26,851 bases of DNA from Sphingobacterium sp. GTDB taxonomy: Bacteria > Bacteroidota > Bacteroidia > SpSt-205. The stretch's first letter is position 1. The number at the start of each line of letters is the position of its first letter. Made by a program: the position numbers and the translations under genes. The stretch lies in assembly GCA_028276345.1 (NCBI GenBank), contig JAPYWM010000003.1, forward strand, positions 1 to 26,851, written 5' to 3'. Under the pieces are notes generated by a model, which did not search any database, had not been told where the DNA came from, and was given only the letters and a program-made list of their open reading frames with translations. This document shows positions 7,382 to 14,966 of this stretch, in pieces.

Positions 7382-7726
7382 TCAATCCCACTTTTTCACG
7401 GCTCGCACCAGCAGCCCCGCCCACCCCAGTATCAGCAGCGTCCCCCCCGCCGGAGCGATCACCGTCGCCCGCTCCACCCCGCCTAAGTATTTGAGGTAGA
7501 TGCTCCCTGAAAAAATCAGCACCCCCGCCGATAGCATAAGCGGTACCAGGGTACTTAGGAGGTCTTTTCCCCGTCGGTCGCTCAGCCACAGCAGCACCGG
7601 TGCATGAAAAAGCGCCATATAAGCAGCTTGGCCCAGCGCCGGGATCGGCCGCGCATGTGCATACAACGTGGCGCCAACTACGCCCATCAGCCCGAGGGCT
7701 CCGGCTATTATCCGCCACCTCCACAT
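7382..7726 (-). CDS. DUF423 family small membrane protein
   Basis: A 114-residue hydrophobic protein with about four membrane helices. The family signature is in the second half: GVLIFSGSIYLKYLGG, then APAGGTLLILGWAGLLVRA. DUF423 proteins (E. coli YgdD type) are inner-membrane proteins of unknown role. A frame extends upstream to 7762, but ATG at 7726 follows a TACTTTTG promoter box by 4 nt and starts the first helix cleanly. It is convergent with the phosphatase (18 nt between stops) and divergent from the rhodanese operon. Confidence 0.85.
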   Translation of the reverse strand: MWRWRIIAGALGLMGVVGATLYAHARPIPALGQAAYMALFHAPVLLWLSDRRGKDLLSTLVPLMLSAGVLIFSGSIYLKYLGGVERATVIAPAGGTLLILGWAGLLVRAVKKWD

Positions 7727-7730
7727 CCAG

Positions 7731-7738
7731 CAAAAGTA
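7731..7738 (-). promoter_or_regulatory. -7 element for the DUF423 gene
   Basis: The minus strand reads TACTTTTG, an exact TAnnTTTG match, 4 nt before the ATG at 7726. Confidence 0.65.
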
Positions 7739-7773
7739 TGCCAACCTGTCCTTGCCCGACACTTGGGAACTTT

Positions 7774-7802
7774 TTGCTCCCCATTATTTGTTCTATGCTT
7801 TG
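7774..7802 (+). promoter_or_regulatory. Possible promoter of the rhodanese operon
   Basis: A TTG (7774-7776) is followed after 17 nt by TATGCTTTG (7794-7802), which resembles TAnnTTTG with one extra base. The ATG at 7805 is 2 nt further on. The match is imperfect, but the arrangement follows that of other genes in the window. Confidence 0.4.
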
Positions 7803-7804
7803 GT

Positions 7805-8224
7805 ATGCGTAACAATGTTGCAGTCATGGCCCTCCTGATTCTGGGAGGGGTAGCCTGCAGCCAGCAGGCGAAGACGGCCTCCAATGCCGGGGCACAAGCA
7901 GCAGCTCAGGAAGAGCCTATGTTCATGGCCCCTGACAAGGCCTATCAGATGTGGAGGGAAAAGTTTAAGGAGGTGGTTATCCTGGATTTGCGAACCCCTG
8001 GTGAGTACCAGAGCGGCCACGTCAAGGGTGCCATGAACGTAGATTATTATACGAACTTCGAGGCTGCGGTGCAAAAGCTGCCCAAAGACAAGATTTATCT
8101 CCTACATTGTGCTTCGGGGCGCCGTAGCGGCGAAGCAACCGCCATTATGAGACGACTCGGCTACAAAGCTTACAACATGGGCGGCTTTGGTGCAGTCAAA
8201 AGTGCTGGATTCCCAACTGAATAA
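7805..8224 (+). CDS. Rhodanese-domain lipoprotein (envelope sulfurtransferase)
   Basis: A 139-residue single-domain rhodanese with a lipoprotein signal (MRNNVAVMALLILGGVAC, lipobox GVAC, Cys18). The core has VILDLRTPGEYQSGHVKGAMN and the active-site loop HCASGRRSG, with the catalytic Cys and downstream Arg. Rhodaneses carry sulfane sulfur as a Cys-persulfide; lipidation puts this one at the periplasmic face. ATG at 7805 begins the signal peptide, although the frame is open from 7604. The next rhodanese gene starts 8 nt after its stop, so the three sulfur genes form an operon. Confidence 0.88.
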   Translation: MRNNVAVMALLILGGVACSQQAKTASNAGAQAAAQEEPMFMAPDKAYQMWREKFKEVVILDLRTPGEYQSGHVKGAMNVDYYTNFEAAVQKLPKDKIYLLHCASGRRSGEATAIMRRLGYKAYNMGGFGAVKSAGFPTE

Positions 8225-8232
8225 AACCCTAA

Positions 8233-8556
8233 ATGGATACGACTATGCGGATGAGTGCATCGGAAGCTTTTGAGAAACACCGGGCTAATCCGGACAAGTA
8301 TGTGATTCTGGATGTGCGTACGCCGTCCGAGTATCGGAGTCTGCGCGTCAAAGGTGCCCAGAATGCCGACTTCTACGATGGCTTTGAGCGGCATGTAAGC
8401 CACCTGGACAAGAGTAAGACTTACCTCCTGTACTGTGCCTCAGGCGGGCGCAGTCAGGCAGCGGCGGGCTTCATGCGCTCTAAGGGCTTTGAAGCCTATA
8501 ATGTCGGCACTGTGGGCGACCTGATTCAGGCAGGCTTTCCGTATGAGCGTGGCTAA
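8233..8556 (+). CDS. Cytosolic single-domain rhodanese
   Basis: A 107-residue rhodanese without a signal peptide. It has YVILDVRTPSEYRSLRVKGA and active-site loop YCASGGRSQ with catalytic Cys. The usual 'GGxxxW' segment after the active site reads VGTVGDLIQAG, so the Trp is missing. It is a paralogue of the lipoprotein rhodanese just upstream, probably a compartment-split duplication. A downstream in-frame ATG at 8245 is an alternative start. Confidence 0.88.
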   Translation: MDTTMRMSASEAFEKHRANPDKYVILDVRTPSEYRSLRVKGAQNADFYDGFERHVSHLDKSKTYLLYCASGGRSQAAAGFMRSKGFEAYNVGTVGDLIQAGFPYERG

Positions 8557-8576
8557 AACGCAAATTTGTTAGGCGT

Positions 8577-9941
8577 ATGATGATAGTCAAACAGTTTTAC
8601 GATGAGCCGCTGGCTCAGTATGGTTACGCCATTGTATGCGATGGCGAAATGGCGGTAATCGACCCTGGTCGGAATATCCAGCCTTACATGGACTTAGCTG
8701 AGGCCACCGGGGCCAGAATCGTGGCCTCCTTGCTGACTCACCCCCACGCCGACTTTGTGAGCGGATACTACGATATCGCTCAGAAAACCGGCGCTACTAT
8801 TTATGCCAGTGAGCTGATAGGCCTCTTAGTTCCTTATCAGGGCCTGAAAGACGGCGATGAGATCAAGATCGGCAAAGGGCGGCTAAAAGCCTATCTCACA
8901 CCGGGCCACTCGCCAGACAGCATGACGTATGTGTTGTATGACGGACAAGGCCGGGAGTATGCGGCTTTTACGGGGGACTGGCTTTTCATCGGGGATGTGG
9001 GGCGGGCTGACCTTCGCTCTAAGGCCGGTAACATCAAAAAGCAGCGCGAAGACCAGGCCCGTGACATGTATAACAGCCTGCGCCGGATGTTTGCCATCCT
9101 CAAGTCGGCTACCATCGTCTATCCCGCTCACGGCGCCGGCACCCTCTGCGGCAAGGCCTTAAAACAGTTCAACGCCAGCACGATCGGTGTGGAAAGGCTG
9201 GACAACTGGGCAGTGGTCCTGGCTCATACGGTCGATGAGGCGACCTTTATTGAGGCGCTCGTGACCGGTCAGCCGCATATTCCAAAGTACTTCCCCAATA
9301 GTGTGGAAGTTAACCGCCGGGGGCCCAAAGGGTACGCCGAAGCCCTCGCCGAAATCAAGCGGCTGGGTGACCTTACCGCCGATGCGGCCAAAACACTGGA
9401 TCGCAGCCTCCTCATCGTGGATGCTCGGCCGGCGCACGCCTTCCGCAAAGGCCACCTCAAAGGCGCTATCAACATCCCCCTCGGCAAGTCTTTCAATACC
9501 TGGCTGGGGACTATCGTAGACCCGAAAGAGCGCTACTACCTCGTCGTCTCCAGCCCGGCTGCTCTGGAATCGGCCTTAGAACAGGTGCTGGCTATCGGCT
9601 ACGAAGAAAACCTCGCTGGCGTCTATTTGGCGACCGATTACGCTGAAGAGACCGGCCCTGAGCGCTTCCCCGATGTGGAAGTCCTGCGCAGTGACGGCAA
9701 AGCCTACACGGTGGTAGATGTGCGGGACCCCGACGAAGTCGGCGCCAACCCCGGCATCCCCCACAGCCTCAAAATCCGCTTAGCCGACCTGCGCGAAGAG
9801 CTGGATAAAATCCCCACAGACAAGCCTGCCGTGGTACACTGTGCGGGCGGCTACCGCTCGGCCGTAGGAAGTAGCATTCTCCTATCTGCTGGGCGTCGGC
9901 CTGTCTACGACGTGGGCGAGGCTATCACCCAGATTCTGTAA
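8577..9941 (+). CDS. Metallo-beta-lactamase fold / double-rhodanese fusion, persulfide dioxygenase-like
   Basis: A 454-residue cytosolic protein with three parts. The metallo-beta-lactamase domain (1-235) has THPHADFVSG (54-63), PGHSPDSM (His111), TGDWLFIGDVGRADL (Asp134) and YPAHGAG (His185), matching ETHE1/persulfide-dioxygenase relatives that oxidise glutathione or other low-molecular persulfides to sulfite with a single iron. Rhodanese domain 1 (about 275-350: IVDARPAHAFRKGHLKGAIN) has VSS where the catalytic Cys should be, so it looks inactive. Rhodanese domain 2 (about 375-454) has an intact VHCAGGYRSA loop (Cys422). It follows the two single rhodaneses after 20 nt. Hydrolase activity of the glyoxalase II type cannot be excluded by eye. 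Its 3' end overlaps the convergent radical SAM gene by 17 nt. Confidence 0.88.
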   Translation: MMIVKQFYDEPLAQYGYAIVCDGEMAVIDPGRNIQPYMDLAEATGARIVASLLTHPHADFVSGYYDIAQKTGATIYASELIGLLVPYQGLKDGDEIKIGKGRLKAYLTPGHSPDSMTYVLYDGQGREYAAFTGDWLFIGDVGRADLRSKAGNIKKQREDQARDMYNSLRRMFAILKSATIVYPAHGAGTLCGKALKQFNASTIGVERLDNWAVVLAHTVDEATFIEALVTGQPHIPKYFPNSVEVNRRGPKGYAEALAEIKRLGDLTADAAKTLDRSLLIVDARPAHAFRKGHLKGAINIPLGKSFNTWLGTIVDPKERYYLVVSSPAALESALEQVLAIGYEENLAGVYLATDYAEETGPERFPDVEVLRSDGKAYTVVDVRDPDEVGANPGIPHSLKIRLADLREELDKIPTDKPAVVHCAGGYRSAVGSSILLSAGRRPVYDVGEAITQIL

Positions 9942-11118
9942 GCACGCGCGTAAAGGGCTCGTTTAGGGAGGCATTCTGAGCTCGGCATCTCTGGTGAGTC
10001 GGGCGCAGATGCCTCCCTATGAGTTTTAACGTCCCCCATAGCCCCCACTTCTCTCGGATATAACGCCACCGGGCCCGTCCAGCTAACCAGAAATACCGCG
10101 AAATCTCCCAGCCAAAGCTCGGCTCCATGTAGCAGTTTATCGTACAACCCGCACAAAATGAAAACCTCCCCTCGAGCTTCCGTAGATGTTGTACCACTTC
10201 TCCCCGCCACAGCGCCTCCAGATCACCCTGGATGGGGAGGGCCAATCCATGCTCTGCGGCATGATAACAGGGCAGGAGCAGTTCATTTGCTGGCGAAATC
10301 ACCACGACGGCCGAAATAGCCCGACACACCGGCCGGAAAGGGTCATTCCCGCCCTCCCGCCGTAGCGATAGAAAAGCCTCATTGACATACACCCGCGGTT
10401 TCCGGGCCCAATCGCCCAGGGCTTGCAGCACCTCTTCGGACAGCTCCGCCCCTACCTGCCGGTACGAAAAGACTGGATTGAGAATCAAGATCAATCCGGT
10501 GGGTCGAATATAGCGCTCATACACTGACTCAATATCCTGCCAGTTTTCTGGCGTTACGGTGAAAAGAATATCGGGCTTCTCGCCTAAGGAGAGCGCGAGA
10601 TCGAGGCTTTTCTCAAAGAACTCAAAGCAGGGCACCCCACCCCGAAGGGCATTGTGGTGCTCTGGAGTAGCCGCATCCAACGAAAAATGGAGCATGTCTA
10701 CCTTGCCGCGCAGGTCATGCGCACGCTTCGGGTACAGGAGGGTATTTGTGGTTACGGTGGTAATAAAGCCCATTTCCTGCGCCGTTTGCAGAAAAAAGGG
10801 GAGGTCGCGATGTAGGAGCGGTTCGCCGCCTGTAAAGTCAATAATTTTGACGCCTAAACGACGCAGTGCTTGAAGGTTTTGTAGGAAAGCCTCGCGGGTT
10901 ACATACGGGGAGGGTTTTTCCCAGATGTCGCAGAAAGTACAAGCGGCATTGCAGCGGTAGGTGAGATAGTAGTTGCACAGGACGGGGCCCCGGGCTAAAC
11001 GCCACGGCATAAACGAAAGTACGCGAAAAAGCGAGCGATATAGAAGCACATACCCCGCCCCCTTTCTCCAAGAGGTAGTACCCGCGGCTAAGGGACTGGA
11101 AAGGACCATTATGGGCAT
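9925..11118 (-). CDS. Radical SAM protein with C-terminal Cys cluster
   Basis: The enzyme should bind a [4Fe-4S] cluster through CNAACTFC (Cys56, Cys60, Cys63 from the chosen start) and cleave S-adenosylmethionine. IDFTGGEPLLH (about 93-103) is the GGEP motif. The C-terminal region has Cys265, Cys284 (LLPCYH) and CAGCTINC (322-329), a SPASM/Twitch-like set that may hold a second cluster. The substrate is unknown. The frame is open to 11328, overlapping the divergent gene, so a start at ATG 11118 or 11109 is more likely; neither has a clear ribosome site or -7 box. No small peptide substrate gene is obvious nearby. Confidence 0.8.
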   Translation of the reverse strand: MPIMVLSSPLAAGTTSWRKGAGYVLLYRSLFRVLSFMPWRLARGPVLCNYYLTYRCNAACTFCDIWEKPSPYVTREAFLQNLQALRRLGVKIIDFTGGEPLLHRDLPFFLQTAQEMGFITTVTTNTLLYPKRAHDLRGKVDMLHFSLDAATPEHHNALRGGVPCFEFFEKSLDLALSLGEKPDILFTVTPENWQDIESVYERYIRPTGLILILNPVFSYRQVGAELSEEVLQALGDWARKPRVYVNEAFLSLRREGGNDPFRPVCRAISAVVVISPANELLLPCYHAAEHGLALPIQGDLEALWRGEVVQHLRKLEGRFSFCAGCTINCYMEPSFGWEISRYFWLAGRARWRYIREKWGLWGTLKLIGRHLRPTHQRCRAQNASLNEPFTRVLTESG

Positions 11119-11172
11119 CTCACGTGCCCGCACGGGTGCTGCCGCGGGCAGGCTCTGTTCGCAGAAGCCCTC

Positions 11173-11201
11173 TTGTGAATACAGAAAATTGCCTATTTTT
11201 G
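11173..11201 (+). promoter_or_regulatory. Promoter of the HMA-like protein gene
   Basis: TTG (11173-11175), an 18-nt spacer and TATTTTTG (11194-11201) fit the Bacteroidota -33/-7 promoter. The ATG at 11206 is 4 nt downstream of the -7 box. Confidence 0.75.
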
Positions 11202-11205
11202 GGGC

Positions 11206-11631
11206 ATGCGAATCCTCGTAAACCTCGGCGTAGCTGCCCTTTTGTGGGTAGGCGTGGTGCTGGCCAATGACGGTCAGTCCTCGAAGATGGTACTCAAAGT
11301 AGAAAAAGACCAGGTTGAGCTTGCGCAAAAGACCCTCGCCTCCATCAAGGGTGTACAGAAAGTCTCGTATGATGAGGCCGGCGGCCAGCTCGTCATTCTT
11401 TACGACAAGCCGACCTTAGGCTGCTGTAGCCGCATTCATAGTGCCCTTCAGAGCGCTGGCGTCAAGTACACGCTCGTCTCCAATGAAGAAGTCCCGGCCT
11501 GCAAGGGTAAAGAGCACTCTCATGAGCACTCTGAGGCCGGGGTGCCCGCAAAACCTGCTAAGCACAAATCCAAAAAGAAAGATTGCTGCAAGGAAGGCGG
11601 CAAAGCTAGCTGCGCCGGAAAAGGCGCATAA
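11206..11631 (+). CDS. Secreted HMA-like metal-binding protein with Cys/His/Lys-rich tail
   Basis: A 141-residue protein. A signal peptide (MRILVNLGVAALLWVGVVLA, about 1-20) is followed by a ferredoxin-like fold of the heavy-metal-associated type (about 27-92: SKMVLKVEKDQVELAQKTLA, IKGVQKVSYDEAGGQLVILY). The usual CxxC of the first loop is absent; a CC pair instead opens the second helix (LGCCSRIHSAL, Cys73-74). The tail holds Cys99, HSHEHS (104-109), KSKKKDCCKEGG (Cys127-128) and Cys136, so it can plausibly bind a soft metal such as copper or zinc in the periplasm. It is monocistronic, between its own promoter and a hairpin at 11670-11708. Confidence 0.75.
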   Translation: MRILVNLGVAALLWVGVVLANDGQSSKMVLKVEKDQVELAQKTLASIKGVQKVSYDEAGGQLVILYDKPTLGCCSRIHSALQSAGVKYTLVSNEEVPACKGKEHSHEHSEAGVPAKPAKHKSKKKDCCKEGGKASCAGKGA

Positions 11632-11669
11632 TTAGCGGCCAAGCCCGCTGTATAAATAACTTCTGCGTG

Positions 11670-11708
11670 CCCTCCTTATCCGACCTCCAAGGGGGCGGTT
11701 GAGGAGGG
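11670..11708 (+). terminator. Stem-loop after the HMA-like gene, terminator candidate
   Basis: CCCTCCT (11670-11676) pairs with AGGAGGG (11702-11708). Inside it, CCG (11680-11682) pairs with CGG (11696-11698) and CC (11684-11685) with GG (11693-11694), across an A·G mismatch. The stem is followed by the T-rich TACTTTATTT. It is not a textbook terminator because the T run is interrupted. Confidence 0.5.
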
Positions 11709-11761
11709 TACTTTATTTCGTAGGGTCGCTGCCGCTCTGAGCTAAGCCTGTCTCCTTGTTA

Positions 11762-11790
11762 TTGCCACAATGTAACAATCCGTACCTTTG
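11762..11790 (+). promoter_or_regulatory. Promoter of the TSUP transporter gene
   Basis: TTG (11762-11764), an 18-nt spacer and TACCTTTG (11783-11790) give a complete Bacteroidota promoter. The ATG at 11796 follows the -7 box by 5 nt. Confidence 0.8.
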
Positions 11791-11795
11791 CTGCC

Positions 11796-12569
11796 ATGGC
11801 TTTGTACGAATGGGGCATAGGTATTCTGATAGGCGCAGCTGCGGGCTTCCTGAGCGGCTTAGCGGGCGTAGGGGGCGGGATCGTCATGATTCCGCTCTTA
11901 TCGTACGTCCTGGGCTACCCGCACCATACAGCGCAGGGGACGGCTCTGCTGGTTTTTTCTATTCCGGTACTGGCAGGAAGCGCATACACGTATTACAAAA
12001 ACCGCCGAGTCGACTTATTTCTGGCGGTATTTATTGCGGTTGGGGTGCTTCTGTCGGGCTACTTGATCGCCACGCAGGTGCAAAAGCTGCGTAGTGAAAC
12101 CCTCACCCGCATCTTTTCGGGATTTTTGGTGCTGATAGGGTTGTATCTGCTTTTGCGGGAGAGGCTTTTTTCCGCTGTGGCAGCGGTAACCCCAGACAGC
12201 ATCCCCCGAGTGCAGAAGGTCTTACGGGGCCTTTTGATTGGCTTTATTTCGGGTACGCTAAGCGGGCTGACGGGCGTGGGCGGGGGCATCATCATTGTGC
12301 CGCTCATTCGGTTCATCCTGAGATACGACCAGCACGTGGCACAGGGCACGAGCCTGGCCACGTTGAGCATCCCCGTTCTCATCGGGGCCATGTTACCTTA
12401 TTACCGGAGTGGGCATGTGAATGTACTGATGGGACTGGCTATGGCTGTGGGCTTATTGATAGCCAGCACGCTCACGGCGCGCTGGGCCCAGCGCCTGCGC
12501 AGCCGAACCCTGGAGACCGTTTTTGGGACTCTCGTGCTGGCTATTGGTATTCTGGGCTTTTTCAAGTGA
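11796..12569 (+). CDS. TSUP (TauE/SafE) family membrane transporter
   Basis: A 257-residue inner-membrane protein with about eight helices in two homologous halves. Each half opens with the family glycine motif: AAGFLSGLAGVGGGIVMIP (about 18-36) and SGTLSGLTGVGGGIIIVP (second half). Each half also repeats an 'HxAQGTxLxxxSIPVL' element (HTAQGTALLVFSIPVL and HVAQGTSLATLSIPVL). Members move sulfite, thiosulfate, sulfonates or related anions, usually outward. The sulfane-sulfur operon 1.9 kb upstream makes sulfite or thiosulfate export plausible. The TonB receptor gene follows after 39 nt. Confidence 0.9.
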   Translation: MALYEWGIGILIGAAAGFLSGLAGVGGGIVMIPLLSYVLGYPHHTAQGTALLVFSIPVLAGSAYTYYKNRRVDLFLAVFIAVGVLLSGYLIATQVQKLRSETLTRIFSGFLVLIGLYLLLRERLFSAVAAVTPDSIPRVQKVLRGLLIGFISGTLSGLTGVGGGIIIVPLIRFILRYDQHVAQGTSLATLSIPVLIGAMLPYYRSGHVNVLMGLAMAVGLLIASTLTARWAQRLRSRTLETVFGTLVLAIGILGFFK

Positions 12570-12608
12570 GTCTTTGCGTATCTTGCCGCGGCAGAAAGCT
12601 CTCCCTTT

Positions 12609-14966
12609 ATGCATTATGCCCCGCGCAGGTGGTTCTGGGCCATGCTCCTTTCTTCCCTCTGGGCGCAAACAGGCCGTCTATTCCTCAAGGTAGTCTCTTC
12701 GGAAAACCGCCCCATGCCCTATGCCCGGGTAGAGACGAGTGAAGGCACTTATACCACTGACTCGGCGGGGCGCCTTCTCCTAACCCTGCCTGCGGGAAGA
12801 GCGCGCCTTCGGATTTCCCACATAGAGGGTTATCCCTTGGAGACGGAGGTGTGGGTGCAGGCTGGGGCCACTACGCCCCTCACGCTGAGTCTGCGCGCCC
12901 GGGAGGTGCGCACCGACACGTTGACCATCCAGAGCGAAAAAGCCAAACCGACTGATCTTTCCGAGCGGCCGTTTTTGCAGCCTATTCCCATTCGTACAGA
13001 GGCCCTCCCCACCATGCCCAGTCTCAAACCCGACCTGGAAAGCCGTCTCGTCCTCATGGGCGCCCATTCTACCAATGAGTTTTCCTCGCAGTACCGGGTG
13101 CGCGGGGGCAACTTCGACGAGAATCTGGTCTATGCCGGCGACGTAGAAATCTATCGGCCCTTTTCGGCTCGCAGCGGCCAGCAGGAAGGCCTCGGCTTCG
13201 TCAATCCCCTCCTGATAGAAGAGGCCTTTTTCAGTACGGGGGGCTTTGAGGCTCGGTACGGCGATAAGCTCTCATCTGTCTTGCAGATTACATATAAGCG
13301 GCGGGCGCAGCCGCAGAGGATAGTAGAGCTGGGCCTCCTGAGCCAGAGCATAGCCTTCATCGGCAAAAAAGGCGGCGTTTATTATGCGGTGGGGGGGCGG
13401 CGCTTCGCTATCGGCTACCTGCTAAATACCCTCCCCGTCAAAGGCCAGTACCGGCCCGTTTTCTACGATGGGCAGGCGTATCTCTCCTGGTCCCGCTTCC
13501 GAGAAGACCAAGAAAAATGGCGCATAGACTTCCTCACCACGGGCCTACTTAATCGCTACCGGCTTTTTCCCCAGAGTGGCGAAGCCACCTTCGGCTTAGT
13601 TAACTTCGCCCTTCGGGTGAATCTTTACTTTGCCGGGGCGGAACTGCTGCGTTACAATACCGGCCAGACGGCTCTGACCCTCACGCACCGGCCCTCTGCC
13701 CGCCTGCGCCTCTCGCTTATTGGGAGCTTCTTCCAGAGCCTGGAAGATGAGCTGATAGACACCGAAGGCGCCTACCTGCTGGGTGAGGTGCAGACCAGCC
13801 TCGGCAGCAGCCTGTATAATGAAGTGGTGGTTTTGCGGGGTGCGGGGAGCCAGATTCGCCACGCCCGAAACTATCTCGACATCAGCACGGGCTATTTAGC
13901 GCATCAGGGGGAGTGGGCTTGGGACCCGAACCTCCGGCACCGGCTTTTGTGGGGTGTGCGCGGCCAGTATGAGTCCTTTCGCGACAGGGTGTATGAATGG
14001 AGCGCCATAGACTCGGCGGACTATGTGCGGTTGGATGAGAGATACTTCTGGGATCAGCGTCTCATGAATCGGCGTCTCATGGGCTTTGTCCAGCAGAGCT
14101 TTCGCTGGAGCCGCTGGCGGATAGAGGCTGGCCTGCGAGCTCACTTCGCGGGGAATAATCGCCAGCTTCTTCTTACGCCCCGGCTGCAGGTGCTCTATCA
14201 GCCTGCTCCTCGGCTGCAGTATCGGTTTGGAGCGGGCTTTTATGCGCAGCCGCCCTTCTATCGGGAGCTCCGGGCGATTGACTACCGGCTCATCCCTACA
14301 CTGCGGGCTCAGCAGAGCTTCCAAGTGGTGAGCGGGGTAGACTACACCTTCACCTTATGGGGACGCCCCCTCAAGTACTTTGCCGAAGCCTACTACAAGT
14401 ACCTCTGGGACCTCGTTCCCTACGAGATAGAAAACGTCCGCCTGCGCTATTATGGGGCTAACCTCGCCCGGGGTTATGCCTACGGCTTGGACATGCGCCT
14501 CAATGGCGAGTTTCTATCGGGGACGGACTCGTGGTTTAGCCTAAGTCTCCTCCGCACCCGGGAAAAGCCCGGCGAGCTGCCCTGGATGCGCCGTCCCAGC
14601 GACCAACGTATCAGCTTCGCTTTTTACTTTCAGGATGAGCTCCCGACGAACCCCCTCTACAAGGTCAACATCCAGTTTGTCTTTGCGTCGGGGATGCCCT
14701 TTGGCGTGCCCCGTCAGCTTGAGCGGCGGACGGTCTTCCAGATGCCATTTTACAATCGGGTGGATTTGGGGCTGAGCCGGGTGATACTTTTTTCAGAGGG
14801 GCGCTGGATGCGTTCGCTGTGGGTAGGCATAGATGTGTTCAATCTCTTCCAGCGCTACAATGTCGTCTCCTACCAGTGGATAGCGGATGTGTATGGGGTG
14901 CGGTGGGCGGTGCCGAACTACCTGTCTGCCCGGCTGGTGAATGTGCGGGTGATTGGGGAATTTTGA
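12609..14966 (+). CDS. TonB-dependent outer-membrane receptor (second)
   Basis: A 785-residue receptor. A signal peptide ends at about SSLWAQ (residue 20). A carboxypeptidase-regulatory-like domain follows (RLFLKVVSSENRPMPYARVE; about 23-95), then a plug with SSQYRVRGGNFDENLVYAGD (about 158-178) and GGFEARYGDKLSSVLQI, and a long barrel ending in Phe (RVIGEF). It is divergent from the 1906-4245 receptor and has no SusD neighbour. It may share a transcript with the TSUP gene; a TATCTTG-like box at 12579-12585 could be a separate promoter. Its 3' end overlaps the convergent ruvC by 49 nt. Ligand unknown. Confidence 0.88.
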   Translation: MHYAPRRWFWAMLLSSLWAQTGRLFLKVVSSENRPMPYARVETSEGTYTTDSAGRLLLTLPAGRARLRISHIEGYPLETEVWVQAGATTPLTLSLRAREVRTDTLTIQSEKAKPTDLSERPFLQPIPIRTEALPTMPSLKPDLESRLVLMGAHSTNEFSSQYRVRGGNFDENLVYAGDVEIYRPFSARSGQQEGLGFVNPLLIEEAFFSTGGFEARYGDKLSSVLQITYKRRAQPQRIVELGLLSQSIAFIGKKGGVYYAVGGRRFAIGYLLNTLPVKGQYRPVFYDGQAYLSWSRFREDQEKWRIDFLTTGLLNRYRLFPQSGEATFGLVNFALRVNLYFAGAELLRYNTGQTALTLTHRPSARLRLSLIGSFFQSLEDELIDTEGAYLLGEVQTSLGSSLYNEVVVLRGAGSQIRHARNYLDISTGYLAHQGEWAWDPNLRHRLLWGVRGQYESFRDRVYEWSAIDSADYVRLDERYFWDQRLMNRRLMGFVQQSFRWSRWRIEAGLRAHFAGNNRQLLLTPRLQVLYQPAPRLQYRFGAGFYAQPPFYRELRAIDYRLIPTLRAQQSFQVVSGVDYTFTLWGRPLKYFAEAYYKYLWDLVPYEIENVRLRYYGANLARGYAYGLDMRLNGEFLSGTDSWFSLSLLRTREKPGELPWMRRPSDQRISFAFYFQDELPTNPLYKVNIQFVFASGMPFGVPRQLERRTVFQMPFYNRVDLGLSRVILFSEGRWMRSLWVGIDVFNLFQRYNVVSYQWIADVYGVRWAVPNYLSARLVNVRVIGEF

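Noticed and set aside
7604..7804. Upstream extension of the lipoprotein rhodanese
   Set aside because: It overlaps the DUF423 gene on the other strand and would bury the lipoprotein signal in the middle of the protein.
11119..11328. N-terminal extension of the radical SAM protein to 11328
   Set aside because: It would overlap the divergent HMA-like gene and its promoter, and the added residues show no family similarity.
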